58,678 bases of DNA, taken from positions 1-58,678 of the forward strand of contig CADCTW010000080.1 of the NCBI GenBank assembly GCA_902805735.1, read 5' to 3'. The translations under genes and the position numbers were made by a program. The notes under the pieces are model-generated. The model worked only from the letters and a program-made list of their open reading frames with translations, searched no databases and was not told the DNA's origin. Every line of letters starts with the position of its first letter. The stretch's first letter is position 1. The stretch comes from an uncultured Gemmatimonadota bacterium (lineage in GTDB: Bacteria; Gemmatimonadota; Gemmatimonadetes; Longimicrobiales; Longimicrobiaceae). Positions 25,103 to 33,746 of this stretch are shown here, piece by piece.

Positions 25103-25968
25103 GGCGCTGGGCCGGCGCCCTCTTCCTGACGCTCCTGGCGGGCGCGGCGTGCGGCCGCTCCGGCGAGGAGCGTTCCGCGTCCCGGCGCGCCTCCCTGGTG
25201 GCGGCGGGCGACATCGCGTCGTGCTGGTGGCGCGGCGATGGGGCCACCGGCCTGCTGCTGGACCGGCTGGACGGCGTGGTCGCGCCGCTTGGCGACCTGG
25301 CGTACCAGCGCGGTACCGAGGCCCAGTTCGCGAAGTGCTACGGCCCCACCTGGGGCCGCCACCGCCGCCGCACCCGCCCCGCCATCGGCAACCACGACCG
25401 CCGCACCGAGAAGGGCGGCCCGTACTTCCGCTACTTCGGCGACCGCGCGGGGAAGCCCGGCGAGGGTTGGTACGCCTACGAGCTGGACGGCTGGCACGTG
25501 GTGGTGCTGAACTCGGAGGGCGACATCAAAGCCGGCTCCCCCCAGCTCCGCTGGCTGGCCGCCGAGCTGCGCGCCAACCCCAGGCGCTGCACCCTGGCCT
25601 ACATGCACCGCCCCCGCTTCAGCAGCGGCGACCACGGCGGCACCCGCCGCGTGCTGGACGCGTGGCGCGTGCTGTACGCCGCCGGCGTGGACGTGGTGCT
25701 GGCCGGCCACGACCACCTCTACGAGCGCTTCGCCCCCCTCACCCCGGACGGCGAGCCCGACCCCGAGCGCGGCATCGTCTCCTTCGTCGTGGGCACCGGC
25801 GGCGCCCCGCTCTACAGCTACGGCGACCTGGAGCCCCACTCCGCGATCCGCCAGAACACCGCCCACGGCGTCCTCGCCCTCCGCTTCGAGCCGGACGGCT
25901 ACGAATGGGAGTTCGTCCCCGTCCCGGGCGAGGATTTCAAAGACCGCGGCAGGGGCCGGTGTCACTGA
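25099..25968 (+). CDS. Exported metallophosphoesterase
   Basis: A 289-residue calcineurin-like phosphoesterase. The metal-site motifs are ordered as expected: AAGDIAS, LGDLAY, GNHD, then a His in MHRPRFSS and AGHDHLYER. Residues 1-20 form a signal sequence ending in a Cys (LLAGAACG), probably a lipoprotein signal although the lipobox is imperfect. This architecture matches acid phosphatase type 7-like proteins in bacteria. The start is GTG 25099, overlapping the hydrolase stop. Confidence 0.88.
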   Translation: MRRWAGALFLTLLAGAACGRSGEERSASRRASLVAAGDIASCWWRGDGATGLLLDRLDGVVAPLGDLAYQRGTEAQFAKCYGPTWGRHRRRTRPAIGNHDRRTEKGGPYFRYFGDRAGKPGEGWYAYELDGWHVVVLNSEGDIKAGSPQLRWLAAELRANPRRCTLAYMHRPRFSSGDHGGTRRVLDAWRVLYAAGVDVVLAGHDHLYERFAPLTPDGEPDPERGIVSFVVGTGGAPLYSYGDLEPHSAIRQNTAHGVLALRFEPDGYEWEFVPVPGEDFKDRGRGRCH

Positions 25969-25975
25969 GAAGAAG

Positions 25976-26137
25976 TGCCTAGTGCCCAGTGCCCAGTGCC
26001 CAGTAACTGCACGGGGTTCACCAGGCACCAGGCACTTTCTACCTGTTCGACCGCGTCCAGATCAGCACGACTCCGCGCCCAGTGCCCAGTAACTGCACGG
26101 GGTTCACTAGGCACTAGGCACTCGGCACTCGGCACTT
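25976..26137. repeat. Family B heptamer repeat, copy 2, with a 100-bp tandem duplication
   Basis: A left arm of AGTGCCN units, loop AGTAACTGCACGGGGTTCAC, and right-arm AGGCACN units, then a copy of the 3' end of the next gene (26031-26071 equals 26131-26171 apart from one base), then a second left arm, loop and right arm. The two cycles differ by two heptamers. It fills the gap between two convergent genes. Confidence 0.88.
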
Positions 26138-26138
26138 T

Positions 26139-26885
26139 CTACCTGTTCGACCGCGTCCAGATCAGCACGACCCCGCACGCCGAGCCCGTCGCGTTGTACT
26201 CCGGGGGGATGGTTCCCAGGCCGGCATACGCCTCGACGGCGTCTACCTCCGATGGGTGCACGAAGTCGGACGGGTCCACGCGGCCGTCCACCGTGTACAT
26301 GCGGATGCCGTCCAGGAAGATCAGGGGCGGGCAGTAGCCGCGGGTGGTCACCAGGCCGGGCTCACCCCTGGAGTTGTAGGTCACGTTGAAGCCGCGCACC
26401 TGGCGGAAGATGTCGAGCGTTCTGACGGCGTTGCGCGCCTCGACCGCCGCGCGGTCCAGAAAGGCGCCGTGCCCGCGCTTCTCCCGGTCGTAGAAGCCCA
26501 CGTTGCGCAACGCCGTGCTCCGCCCCGCCGACGTCACCGTCACGCCCGCGATCTCCGTGGCCTGCGGGCGGAGCACCACGGTGCCGCTCAGGTCGTCGCC
26601 CTCGAACTCCACCGCGGTGTGCTCCGGCCGGTAGCCGAGGCGGTAGACGGACATCATGCGGCGCCCGGCCGGGATGTTGCGCATCTGCACCCGGCCCTCC
26701 GCGTTGGTGAACGCGGGTGACCCTGCGCCCGATACCACCACGCGGGCTTCGGGGATGGGGCGGCCGGTCTCTTCCTCCACCACGATCAGGTTGAGCGTGG
26801 GGCGCCGCCGCTGCGCGGCGGCGGGGAGGGCGAGGAGGAGCGCGGCGAGCACGGGGAGCCAGCGGCGGAGTGCGGAGGGGGACAT
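26139..26885 (-). CDS. Secreted carboxypeptidase-regulatory/TonB-plug-like protein
   Basis: A 248-residue exported protein. The signal peptide is 1-24 (PVLAALLLALPAAAQ). Residues 30-115 form a carboxypeptidase-regulatory (CarbopepD_reg) beta sandwich (LIVVEEETGRPIPEARVVVS). Residues 120-245 resemble a TonB-dependent receptor plug (RTLDIFRQVRGFNV and PLIFLDGIRMY) with no beta barrel, so it is the short plug-only form common in Gemmatimonadota. Its 3' end, including the TAG, is duplicated 100 bp downstream in the family B tract. Confidence 0.8.
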   Translation of the reverse strand: MSPSALRRWLPVLAALLLALPAAAQRRRPTLNLIVVEEETGRPIPEARVVVSGAGSPAFTNAEGRVQMRNIPAGRRMMSVYRLGYRPEHTAVEFEGDDLSGTVVLRPQATEIAGVTVTSAGRSTALRNVGFYDREKRGHGAFLDRAAVEARNAVRTLDIFRQVRGFNVTYNSRGEPGLVTTRGYCPPLIFLDGIRMYTVDGRVDPSDFVHPSEVDAVEAYAGLGTIPPEYNATGSACGVVLIWTRSNR

Positions 26886-27086
26886 GGTCGCACCGGGAGA
26901 CGGGATGGGGGACGCACCTGCGGTGTGCCACGGTGACGCAACCCCTGCACCACCGCGCCCGCAACGCGCCAAATGATTTGGCCCGTTCGCGTTGCGTGCG
27001 GACGATGCAACCCGGGGCGCCGGCGGGTGTATCCGGAAGTGGACGGACGCGTCACGGCCGATGGACAAGCACTCTGAGGCGACGGA

Positions 27087-27413
27087 ATGGACTCGCTCGA
27101 TCGCACCGTCATGAAGATCGGCACGCTGGCCCTGGTGATCTGCGCCGTGGGCCTGCTCGGCGTGGAAAACCCGCGCGTGGGCAAGAGCGGCCCCGCGCCC
27201 CTGCACCTCACGCTGCGCCGCCCGCCGCCCTGCGTCCCCGCCGGCGCGCCCGCTCCCGTCGCCGCCCTGCGCGGCGACCCGGACCGCATCGTCCCCGTCC
27301 CCTCCCCCTGCGCGGAGCCGGTGAGCGGCGAGGACGCCGCGGCCGCACTGCGCCGCCTGCGCGCCGACCTCGCCCGCATCCAGGTGCTCCGCGAAGCCGC
27401 CGCCGGCAAGTAA
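27087..27413 (+). CDS. Small protein with N-terminal membrane anchor or signal
   Basis: A 108-residue protein. Residues 9-27 are hydrophobic (MKIGTLALVICAVGLLGV), followed by a Pro-rich linker with two Cys and a short C-terminal helix (AAAALRRLRADLARIQVLREA). No domain is recognised. ATG 27087 has a GGCGACGGA stretch upstream as a weak ribosome site. The gene ends just before a family A palindrome. Function unknown; it could be a regulator exposed outside the cell membrane. Confidence 0.55.
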   Translation: MDSLDRTVMKIGTLALVICAVGLLGVENPRVGKSGPAPLHLTLRRPPPCVPAGAPAPVAALRGDPDRIVPVPSPCAEPVSGEDAAAALRRLRADLARIQVLREAAAGK

Positions 27414-27420
27414 AAAGCAG

Positions 27421-27485
27421 CTCACACAGAGACACGGAGGCACAGAGATGAAGGAATCTCTGTGCCTCTGTGTCTCTGTGTGAGC
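27421..27485. repeat. Family A full palindrome (A11)
   Basis: Full hairpin with loop ATGAAGGAAT between convergent genes (stop at 27413 on plus, stop at 27486 on minus). Confidence 0.93.
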
Positions 27486-27785
27486 CTAGCCGTTCTGCCC
27501 CTCGTCCAGCGCGCGCAGGTGCTCGACACCCTGGGGGAGGATGTGGACGCGGGGGCCGTGCGGCGGCTCCAGGCGGCCGCCGCCGCCGCGGCGCACGAAG
27601 CCCTCCTCGCGCAGCCGGTCCACGATGGCCAGCGCCACCTCGTAGGGAAGGCCCAGTTCCTCGCCGATGATCCCCACGGGCACCCAGCGGTTGGGGTCCT
27701 CCTGCGAGACCTCGGCGATGCGGCGCAGAAAGGTGTTGCGCTGCATCTCCGAAACGGTGCTCTGCACTTCGTTCATCTCGAACAT
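27486..27785 (-). CDS. Small winged-helix-like protein
   Basis: A 99-residue protein. Residues 20-65 (LRRIAEVSQEDPNRWVPVG then IGEELGLPYEVALAIVDRL) look like a winged helix-turn-helix, and GFVRRGGGGRLE forms the wing. The C-terminal HILPQGVEHLRAL is helical. It may bind DNA, but no sensor domain is present. ATG 27785 is supported by AGGAG six bases upstream. The gene stands alone, divergent from the PAS-GGDEF-EAL gene. Confidence 0.75.
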   Translation of the reverse strand: MFEMNEVQSTVSEMQRNTFLRRIAEVSQEDPNRWVPVGIIGEELGLPYEVALAIVDRLREEGFVRRGGGGRLEPPHGPRVHILPQGVEHLRALDEGQNG

Positions 27786-28013
27786 CGTTGCTCCTGAAGT
27801 TGGGCCGGTTGCTTCCCCCCTCCGCTGGCAATCGGCATGCCCCCGCGGCCGCGGCTGGAGCATGGCGTGAAGCGTGCTGAACAGGCGGGGATCATGGGCC
27901 GGCGCACGGCGCGGCCGGGGAGACGCATTTCCTTGGGGGAGGATGCCGCACCACACCACCGGCCGCCACGGGGGGATCCGCGCGTCGCGGGCATCCCGCG
28001 GCATGGCCGTTCG

Positions 28014-29777
28014 ATGAGCCGCCACAACACCGACGACCTGCTGCGCTCACTGCGGCAGGGCGAGGAATGGTTTCGCGCCGTGTTCGAGGGATCGGCGATG
28101 GGGATCGCCGTCATCGACATGCACGGGCGCTTCATCGAGGGCAACACCGCCTTTCTGCGCATGGTGGGGCTCACCCCCGAAGAGCTGCGCGACCTGCCGC
28201 TGGCGGCGCTGGACCACCCGGAAGACCACCCGCGCGACGAGCAGCTCTTCCGCGGGCTGGTGGCGGGGGACCTGGCGCACTACCAGCTCGAGAAGCGCTA
28301 CCTGCGCAATGACGGCACCGCGTTCCCCGTGCGCCTTACCGCGTCCGTGGTGCGCGACCCCACCGGGAGGCCGCGCTTCTGCGTGGCGATGGTGGACGAC
28401 GTGTCGCAGCGCAACCGCGCGGAGGCGGAGCGCGAGGTGCTGGAGGAGCGGCTGCGCCACCTGGCGCTCCACGACCCGCTCACCGGCCTCCCCAACCGCC
28501 TGCTCCTGGCCGAGCGGATGCTGGAGGCCACGCGCTCCCTCGCCGACGAGCCGGGGGCGCGCTGCGCCGTGCTCTTTCTGGACCTGGACCGCTTCAAGAA
28601 CGTCAACGACTCCATGGGGCACGGCGCCGGCGACGAGCTGCTGCGGCAGGTGGCCGCCCGCCTGGCCGCGTGCGCGCGCCCCGAAGACACCGTGGCGCGC
28701 TTCGGGGGCGACGAGTTCATCCTCTTCCTGCCGCGGGTGGGCGGGCCCAGGGACGCGCTGGCGCTGGCGGAGCGGGTGCGCGAGGTGCTCGCCGCGCCGC
28801 TGGAGCTGGGGAGCTACCACGCCTACACCTCGGCCAGCGTGGGCATCGCCCTGGGCGAGGCGGGCGACACGCCGGACGACCTGCTGCGCAACGCCGACAT
28901 GGCGATGTACCACGCCAAGGCCTCCGGCGGGCCTCCCTGCGCCGTCTTCGACCGCTCCATGCACCGGGCCGTGGTGGAGCGCCTGCGCCTGGAGACCGAC
29001 CTGCGCGCCGCCGTGGAGCGCGGCGAGCTCACCCTCTTCTTCCAGCCCATCGTGTCGCTGGCCACGGGGGGCGTGGCGGGGGCGGAGGCGCTGGCGCGCT
29101 GGGACCACCCCGTGCACGGCCGCGTGCCGCCCGACCGCTTCATCTCGCTGGCGGAGGACACCGGGCTGATCGGCGCGCTGGGGGGCTGGGTGCTGAACGA
29201 GGCGGCGCGGCAGGTGTCGGAATGGCGCGCCAGCTTCCCCAGCGCGGCGGAGCTGGAGGTCAGCGTGAACCTCTCCGCCCAGCAGCTCCGCGAGCCGGGG
29301 CTGGTGGACGCCGTGGCCGACACGCTGCACGAGCACGGCCTCCCCCCCGGCGCGCTGAAGCTGGAGCTCACCGAGAGCTCGCTGGTGGAGGACCCCGTGG
29401 CCGCCGCCGGCGTGCTGCGCGCCCTCAAGAAGCGCGACGTGCAGGTGTACCTGGACGATTTCGGCACGGGCTATTCGTCGCTCAGCTCGCTGCACCGGCT
29501 GCCTCTGGACGCGCTCAAGATCGACCGGTCGTTCGTGGCGGGGCTGGACGGCGGGAGCACCGGCGCGCACAAGGGCGCGGAGATCGTAGGGACCATCGTG
29601 GCGCTGGCCCGCAGCCTGGGCGTGCGGGTGGTGGCCGAGGGGGTGGAAACGCGCGAGCAGCTCCACGCGCTGCAGCTTCTGGGCTGCGACTTCGCGCAGG
29701 GCTACCTGATCGGGCGGCCGCTCCCGGCGTCCGAGTTCGCGTCCGCGTTCCTGGGGGCGTCGCCGCTGCAGGTCTGA
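28014..29777 (+). CDS. PAS-GGDEF-EAL cyclic di-GMP protein
   Basis: A 587-residue protein with a PAS domain (about 20-140), a GGDEF domain (about 150-310) and an EAL domain (about 325-580). The cyclase signature RFGGDEF (about 231-237) is intact with DLDRFKNVND upstream. The phosphodiesterase signature AEALARWDHP and LDDFGTGYSSL, with KIDRSFV, is also intact. The protein can therefore in principle make or break cyclic di-GMP, with the PAS domain as sensor. ATG 28014 is preferred, as the upstream sequence does not look coding. No membrane segment is seen. Confidence 0.93.
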   Translation: MSRHNTDDLLRSLRQGEEWFRAVFEGSAMGIAVIDMHGRFIEGNTAFLRMVGLTPEELRDLPLAALDHPEDHPRDEQLFRGLVAGDLAHYQLEKRYLRNDGTAFPVRLTASVVRDPTGRPRFCVAMVDDVSQRNRAEAEREVLEERLRHLALHDPLTGLPNRLLLAERMLEATRSLADEPGARCAVLFLDLDRFKNVNDSMGHGAGDELLRQVAARLAACARPEDTVARFGGDEFILFLPRVGGPRDALALAERVREVLAAPLELGSYHAYTSASVGIALGEAGDTPDDLLRNADMAMYHAKASGGPPCAVFDRSMHRAVVERLRLETDLRAAVERGELTLFFQPIVSLATGGVAGAEALARWDHPVHGRVPPDRFISLAEDTGLIGALGGWVLNEAARQVSEWRASFPSAAELEVSVNLSAQQLREPGLVDAVADTLHEHGLPPGALKLELTESSLVEDPVAAAGVLRALKKRDVQVYLDDFGTGYSSLSSLHRLPLDALKIDRSFVAGLDGGSTGAHKGAEIVGTIVALARSLGVRVVAEGVETREQLHALQLLGCDFAQGYLIGRPLPASEFASAFLGASPLQV

Positions 29778-29786
29778 AAAGCGGGG

Positions 29787-29840
29787 GTCACACAGAGACA
29801 CAGAGGCACAGAGATGACTTCATCTCCGTGCCTCTGTGCC
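29787..29840. repeat. Family A palindrome (A12), right arm truncated
   Basis: The left arm is complete; the right arm stops after CCTCTGTG and runs into a family D cruciform. It lies between convergent genes. Confidence 0.85.
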
Positions 29841-29852
29841 TTCGGGGTTGCG

Positions 29853-29978
29853 GGCGACTGAAGTCGCTGCAACGACTGCACGAAGTCCCCCTGCGGGGGC
29901 TACAGGCTTCCGGCTGATCTTTCAGCACCAGTCCGCGCAGGCGGACTTTGTGCTGTTGTTGCCGCGAGTTTACTCGCC
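29853..29978. repeat. Family D 126-bp cruciform (D1)
   Basis: Imperfect closing stem (GGCGACTGAAGTCGCTGCAA with TTGCCGCGAGTTTACTCGCC), and two inner hairpins (GTCCCCCTGCGGGGGC and AGTCCGCGCAGGCGGACT). The same length and plan occur inverted at 34675-34800. Confidence 0.85.
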
Positions 29979-29992
29979 AGGCGGCAGGTGTG

Positions 29993-30451
29993 TCAGCGGG
30001 CGCGCATCGCGCGGGTGAGGATGCGGTCGAGGGCGGCGGCGAAGGCCTGTTTGTCGCGGGGGCCGTAGGGGCGGGCGCCGCCCGTTTCCACGCCGGCGCC
30101 GCGCAGGCCGTCCATGAAGTCGCGCACGGCCAGGCGCTCGCCCACGGAGTCTTCCGTGTACTCCTCGCCCCGCGGGTCCACCACGGCCACGCGCTTGGCC
30201 ACCAGCGCGGCGGCCAGGGGGATGTCGGCGGTGACGGCCACGTCGCCGGGGGCGGCGCTGTCGGCGATGTGCTGGTCGGCCACGTCGGGGCCGCCCTCCA
30301 CGCGCACCGCGGTGACGTAGGGGTTGTCCAGCGGCACCGGGAGGCGCTGGTTGGCGACCATGACGGTGTCCAGCTTCAGGCGCTGGGCGGCGCGGAACAC
30401 CACTTCCTTGACGTCGCGTGGCGCCGCGTCGGCGTCGATCCAGAGCTTCAC
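29993..30451 (-). CDS. YaiI/YqxD family protein (UPF0178, DUF188)
   Basis: A 152-residue protein of the PIN-like YaiI/YqxD group. The opening MKLWIDADAAPRDVKEVVFRAA, split here as KLWIDADAAPRDVK, holds the conserved Asp pair, and later ADQHIADSAAPGD and TADIPLAAALVAK match the family. Nuclease function is suggested by the PIN-like fold but not proven. The start is GTG 30451. The gene downstream of this start (30535) is on the same strand, 83 bp away. Confidence 0.9.
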   Translation of the reverse strand: MKLWIDADAAPRDVKEVVFRAAQRLKLDTVMVANQRLPVPLDNPYVTAVRVEGGPDVADQHIADSAAPGDVAVTADIPLAAALVAKRVAVVDPRGEEYTEDSVGERLAVRDFMDGLRGAGVETGGARPYGPRDKQAFAAALDRILTRAMRAR

Positions 30452-30534
30452 GGGCGGGGCAGGGTGGGGGACGAAGAGCGCGGGCGCGGCGGCAACCGCC
30501 GCCGCGCCCGCACGAGGATCTGCCGCGGCGGGGC

Positions 30535-30768
30535 TTACTGCCCCTGCTGGAGCCGCTGGCCCAGGAGCCGCTTGGCCTGCTCCGCGCGCCGCTCGTCTTC
30601 CTGCTTGACGGTGCGGAAGAACTGCGCGAGATCCTGGTCGCCGCTCTGCTCGGCGTCGCGCACGAACTGGTCGTACGTCTCCGCGCCCTGCAGGGCGTGG
30701 AAGAGGATGCTGACCAGGTTGTAGGTGACGTCCGCCGTCCCGGTGTTCCCCTTGCTGTCTGCCGCCAT
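30535..30768 (-). CDS. Small ferritin-like helical protein
   Basis: A 77-residue protein, nearly all helical, with VSILFHALQGAETYDQFVRD and FFRTVKQEDERRAEQAKRLL. The spaced Glu/His pattern (H, E, E) suggests a ferritin-like helical hairpin fragment, though a full two-iron site needs a partner. ATG 30768 is backed by GGAGAGGCG. Conserved hypothetical; it may oligomerise. Confidence 0.75.
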   Translation of the reverse strand: MAADSKGNTGTADVTYNLVSILFHALQGAETYDQFVRDAEQSGDQDLAQFFRTVKQEDERRAEQAKRLLGQRLQQGQ

Positions 30769-30889
30769 GCTCGCCTCTCCTGTGTGGGTTTGGATCCTGC
30801 GGCGCGCCCGGCTCGCAAATCCAGGACCGCGAGGGAAGTAGTGGGTGAGTGCGCGACGACAGCTGCAGGCGAAAAAGCTGCGGCGCGCT

Positions 30890-31077
30890 GAGAGGGCCCT
30901 CACCCCCCCCGACCCCCGCTCTCCCAATACTGGGAGAGGGGGGCGCACTCCAGCCATCCAGCCGCGACCAGGCGTCGCGAGGGCCGCGGCTGGGCAGGCA
31001 ACGCTCCCTCGCGCGGATCCGTGGAAATCGCCTCCTCCCCCAGCTGTTTGGGGGAGGAGGTCGGGAGGTGAGGGCCC
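30890..31077. repeat. Family C MITE-like element, copy 3
   Basis: Left end GAGAGGGCCCTCACCCCCCC and hairpin CTCTCCCAATACTGGGAGAG; right end CCTCCCCCAGCTGTTTGGGG with GAGGTGAGGGCCCC. About 110 bp lies between. The 30769-31129 stretch has no gene. Confidence 0.9.
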
Positions 31078-31104
31078 CCGTCCGCACGGCACGGCCCTCT
31101 CGAT

Positions 31105-31125
31105 CTCACGGAGGGGCACAGAGAT
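31105..31125 (+). repeat. Degenerate family A half-element downstream of nudC
   Basis: CTCACGGAGGGGCACAGAGAT, lacking the middle of the arm, next to the nudC stop at 31130. It is antisense to nudC. Confidence 0.6.
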
Positions 31126-31129
31126 CACT

Positions 31130-32008
31130 TCATCCCCGTGCGTCCAGCCAGTCGGTGAGCAGGCGGTGGGAGATGGAGAAGGTGGAGGGGAAGCGAAAGG
31201 TGCCGTCGGCGACGCCCTGGTGGACTTCGTCGCGGGTGAACCAGCGCACCTCCTCCATCTCGTCCTCCAGGCGGATCTCTTCGGAGATGGCTTCGGCGGT
31301 GAAGCCGATCATCAGGGATGCGGGGAACGGCCAGGGCTGGGATGAGTGGTAGCGCACGTTCGCCACCGCCACGCCGGACTCCTCCATCACCTCGCGCGCG
31401 ACGGCGTCCTCCAGGCTTTCGCCGGGCTCCACGAAGCCGGCGAGAACCGAGTAGACGCCCGGCTGCCACGCCGCCTGCCGGCCCAGCAGGCAGCGCTCGC
31501 CGTGCTGCACGCGCATGATGACCGCCGGGTCCGTGCGCGGAAAGTGGAGCGCGTCGCAGGCGGGGCACGCGCGCAGGTGCCCCGCCTCGCGCACCTCCGT
31601 CGCCGCGCCGCACACGCCGCAGAAGCCGTGGCGCGCGTGCCAGTGGTTCATCCCCCGCGCAAAAGCCAGCAGCCCCGCCTCCAGTGGCGTCATCAGCAGC
31701 CCGTGCTGCCGCAGGTCCCCCCACTCGCCGATCCCGGGGTCCTCCGCCACGGGCACGGAGAACCATGTGGCCTCGTCCGACACCCCCAGCAGCACCGCGT
31801 ACCCCGCCGCCTTCACCAGCGGCGCCGCCTCCTCCGCCGGCAGCCAGGCCGCGCGCGATTCCCCCGCCACGAACAGGTTCCTGTGCTCCCACACCGGCGC
31901 GAACCGGCTGTGCGCATCGCGCAGCCTCGCGCTCACCCACGCCTCGTCCCTGCGCCGCTCGCCCGCCCGGTCGAACCCGCCCGCCGCCATCACGTGAGGC
32001 TTCTCCAC
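31130..32008 (-). CDS. nudC: NAD(+) diphosphatase
   Basis: A 292-residue NudC-type Nudix enzyme that cleaves NADH to NMNH and AMP and, in E. coli, removes NAD caps from RNA. The zinc site is CGVCG and CPAC (about 139-162) and the Nudix box is GFVEPGESLEDAVAREVMEE, complete. The SQPWPFPASLM motif that marks NADH pyrophosphatases follows. The start is GTG 32008 with GAGGAAG just upstream, itself the end of a family A half-element; ATG 31990 is an alternative. It follows the GHL10 gene by 42 bp. Confidence 0.92.
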   Translation of the reverse strand: MEKPHVMAAGGFDRAGERRRDEAWVSARLRDAHSRFAPVWEHRNLFVAGESRAAWLPAEEAAPLVKAAGYAVLLGVSDEATWFSVPVAEDPGIGEWGDLRQHGLLMTPLEAGLLAFARGMNHWHARHGFCGVCGAATEVREAGHLRACPACDALHFPRTDPAVIMRVQHGERCLLGRQAAWQPGVYSVLAGFVEPGESLEDAVAREVMEESGVAVANVRYHSSQPWPFPASLMIGFTAEAISEEIRLEDEMEEVRWFTRDEVHQGVADGTFRFPSTFSISHRLLTDWLDARG

Positions 32009-32014
32009 GCTTCC

Positions 32015-32042
32015 TCTCTGTGTCTCTGTGCCTCTGTGTGAC
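32015..32042 (-). repeat. Family A half-element (A13) in the nudC leader
   Basis: In the minus sense it reads TCACACAGAGGCACAGAGAC then ACAGAG, and seven bases (AGGAAGC) lead to the GTG at 32008. It is most of the 42-bp spacer to the previous stop. Confidence 0.85.
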
Positions 32043-32050
32043 CCAGGCGG

Positions 32051-33292
32051 TTACCGGAGCCAGGGCATCGCCGGAACGGTGGCCGGCTCGCGGAAGGGGC
32101 CGTCGCCCAGGAACGGGATGGCGCCGCGGCCCACCAGGTTGTCGTACGAGTAGAAGGCGAACCCCTGCACCCCGCGCTCCCGCCCGATGCGGATCTGGCG
32201 CTCGATCTCCGCGTGCGGCATCCCGGAGGCGATGGCGATGTAGACGTGGCGTCCCGTGGGGCGCATCCCCGCCAGGTGGTCCTCCAGCATGCAGCGCCAG
32301 TCCGGGTTGGGCTCGCGCGCGCCGGGGAGGCGCAGGTAGGTGCAGCGCTGCTCGTTGACGCGGAAGTAGGTCATGGGCACGGCCACGTCCAGCGACCCCT
32401 CGCGCGCCCATCCCCAGGTGTCCTGGAAGAACTGCGCGATCCCGCTGGACGACGGCCAGCCGAAGCGCTCGCGGTCGTAGATGGGCCACACGGCGGCCGA
32501 GAGGGGGACGCGGCGGACGGCCCGGACGCTGTCGCGGGTCTCGCGCACGGTGCGGCTCACCAGCTCGCGCCGGAAGCGCGCCCACCCGGCCGGGTCCCTG
32601 GCGGGGTCGCGGCCGAAGGCGGCCAGGCTGGCCCGGTCCCACCCGTACGCGGAGCCGGGGTAGCGGATGCGGTCCAGGTGCACGCCATCCACCGCGTAGC
32701 GCCTCACCACGTCCGCCGCCACGCGCGCCAGGTGCGTGCGCACGCCCGGGTTGCCGGGCGACAGGTACACGTACTCCTCGCCGTTGGGGCACGTCATGGG
32801 GCGCCCGGCGCGGGTGTGCATCGCCCATTCGGGATGGTCCACCAGCACGTGGTTGGGGCGGCCCGGCTCGCTGCGGCGCAGCAGGCGGCAGAAGTCGCCC
32901 TCCTGCGAGTCCCACCCGGAGAGCGCGTTGATCCAGGCGTGGAGCTGCAGGCCGCGCGCGTGGGCTTCGCGCACGGCCACGGCCAGCGGGTCCCACGACG
33001 GGGTGCCGCCCAGCCGCCCGCACAGGCGCACCGAGCAGGGGTCCAGGTCGGAGCGGTAGTAGGCGTCGCTGGGGCCGCGCACCTGGAAGAAGACCATGTT
33101 CAGCTTCGCCCGCGCGGCGCGCTGCATGATCTGGCGCACGTCGGCCTCGGTGCGGTACTCCCAGCGGTTCACCCACAGCGCCCGCGCCTCGGCGCGCGGG
33201 GCCTGGGCTTCGGCGGCCGGGGCGGCGGCGAGCAGCGCGGCGAGGAGGGCGAAAATCCGGTTCTTCAACAAGTTCCTGACAGCCTGGTTCAC
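32051..33292 (-). CDS. GHL10/DUF187 family glycoside hydrolase-like protein
   Basis: A 413-residue exported protein of the YngK/GHL10 group (TIM barrel). Family marks are RALWVNRWEYRTEADV (about 37-52), LNMVFFQVRGPSDAYY, HAWINALSG and DGVHLDRIRYPG, with catalytic acid residues expected in these loops. Residues 7-30 form the signal peptide (NLLKNRIFALLAALLAAAPAAEA in part). The start is uncertain: GTG 33292 is used, but TTG 33271 with AGGA before it is also reasonable. It is divergent from arsR. Confidence 0.85.
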   Translation of the reverse strand: MNQAVRNLLKNRIFALLAALLAAAPAAEAQAPRAEARALWVNRWEYRTEADVRQIMQRAARAKLNMVFFQVRGPSDAYYRSDLDPCSVRLCGRLGGTPSWDPLAVAVREAHARGLQLHAWINALSGWDSQEGDFCRLLRRSEPGRPNHVLVDHPEWAMHTRAGRPMTCPNGEEYVYLSPGNPGVRTHLARVAADVVRRYAVDGVHLDRIRYPGSAYGWDRASLAAFGRDPARDPAGWARFRRELVSRTVRETRDSVRAVRRVPLSAAVWPIYDRERFGWPSSSGIAQFFQDTWGWAREGSLDVAVPMTYFRVNEQRCTYLRLPGAREPNPDWRCMLEDHLAGMRPTGRHVYIAIASGMPHAEIERQIRIGRERGVQGFAFYSYDNLVGRGAIPFLGDGPFREPATVPAMPWLR

Positions 33293-33341
33293 GATGGGGG
33301 GACGGAACCAATATCTCACCCGGACACGCGCAGGCACAGCC

Positions 33342-33369
33342 TTGACGAATCGATTTTGGTTGATATGTT
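33342..33369 (+). promoter_or_regulatory. arsR promoter with overlapping ArsR operator
   Basis: TTGACG (33342-33347) and TATGTT (33364-33369) are 16 bp apart and end seven bases before the arsR ATG. An inverted repeat ATCGA-N6-TTGAT lies at 33349-33364, between and overlapping these elements. The same motif recurs before arsM. Confidence 0.8.
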
Positions 33370-33376
33370 ACTCTCC

Positions 33377-33694
33377 ATGGCGACGCAGACCGCACCCGAC
33401 ACGGCCCAGGTGGCGCGCTGGTTCCACGCGCTCTCGGACGAGACACGGCTCGGCATCGTGGGGATGCTGGCCGGCGGCGAGTGCTGCGTCTGCGACCTGA
33501 CGGACGCGCTGGAGGCGGCGCAGTCGCGGCTCTCCTTCCACCTCAAGACGCTGAAGACGGCGGGGGTGGTGCGGGACCGCAAGGAAGGGCGCTGGGTGTA
33601 CTACTCGCTGAACCCGGACGTGCTGGACGCGATGGCGGCCTTCGTGGAACGGGCGAAGCCGGCGGAGGGGAGCAACGGGTGCGGCTGCGGGTGA
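33377..33694 (+). CDS. arsR: ArsR family arsenic-responsive repressor
   Basis: A 105-residue winged-helix repressor of the SmtB/ArsR family. The metalloid-binding motif ECCVCDLTD places Cys37 and Cys39 at the start of helix 3, as in the classic CVCDL type, with a further Cys36. The recognition helix is [17 protein letters not shown] and the wing [12 protein letters not shown]. The C-terminus ends GCGCG. As(III) binding is expected to release the two operators at 33349 and 33719. It is followed 52 bp later by arsM. Confidence 0.95.
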   Translation: MATQTAPDTAQVARWFHALSDETRLGIVGMLAGGECCVCDLTDALEAAQSRLSFHLKTLKTAGVVRDRKEGRWVYYSLNPDVLDAMAAFVERAKPAEGSNGCGCG

Positions 33695-33718
33695 GGGTGC
33701 CTTTTTTTGCCCGCAAAC

Positions 33719-33734
33719 ATCAACGATTCTTGAT
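33719..33734 (+). promoter_or_regulatory. ArsR operator upstream of arsM
   Basis: Perfect inverted repeat ATCAA-N6-TTGAT (ATCAACGATTCTTGAT), 12 bp before the arsM ATG. It differs in one base from the operator at 33349. Confidence 0.8.
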
Positions 33735-33746
33735 AAAAGGAGAGAG

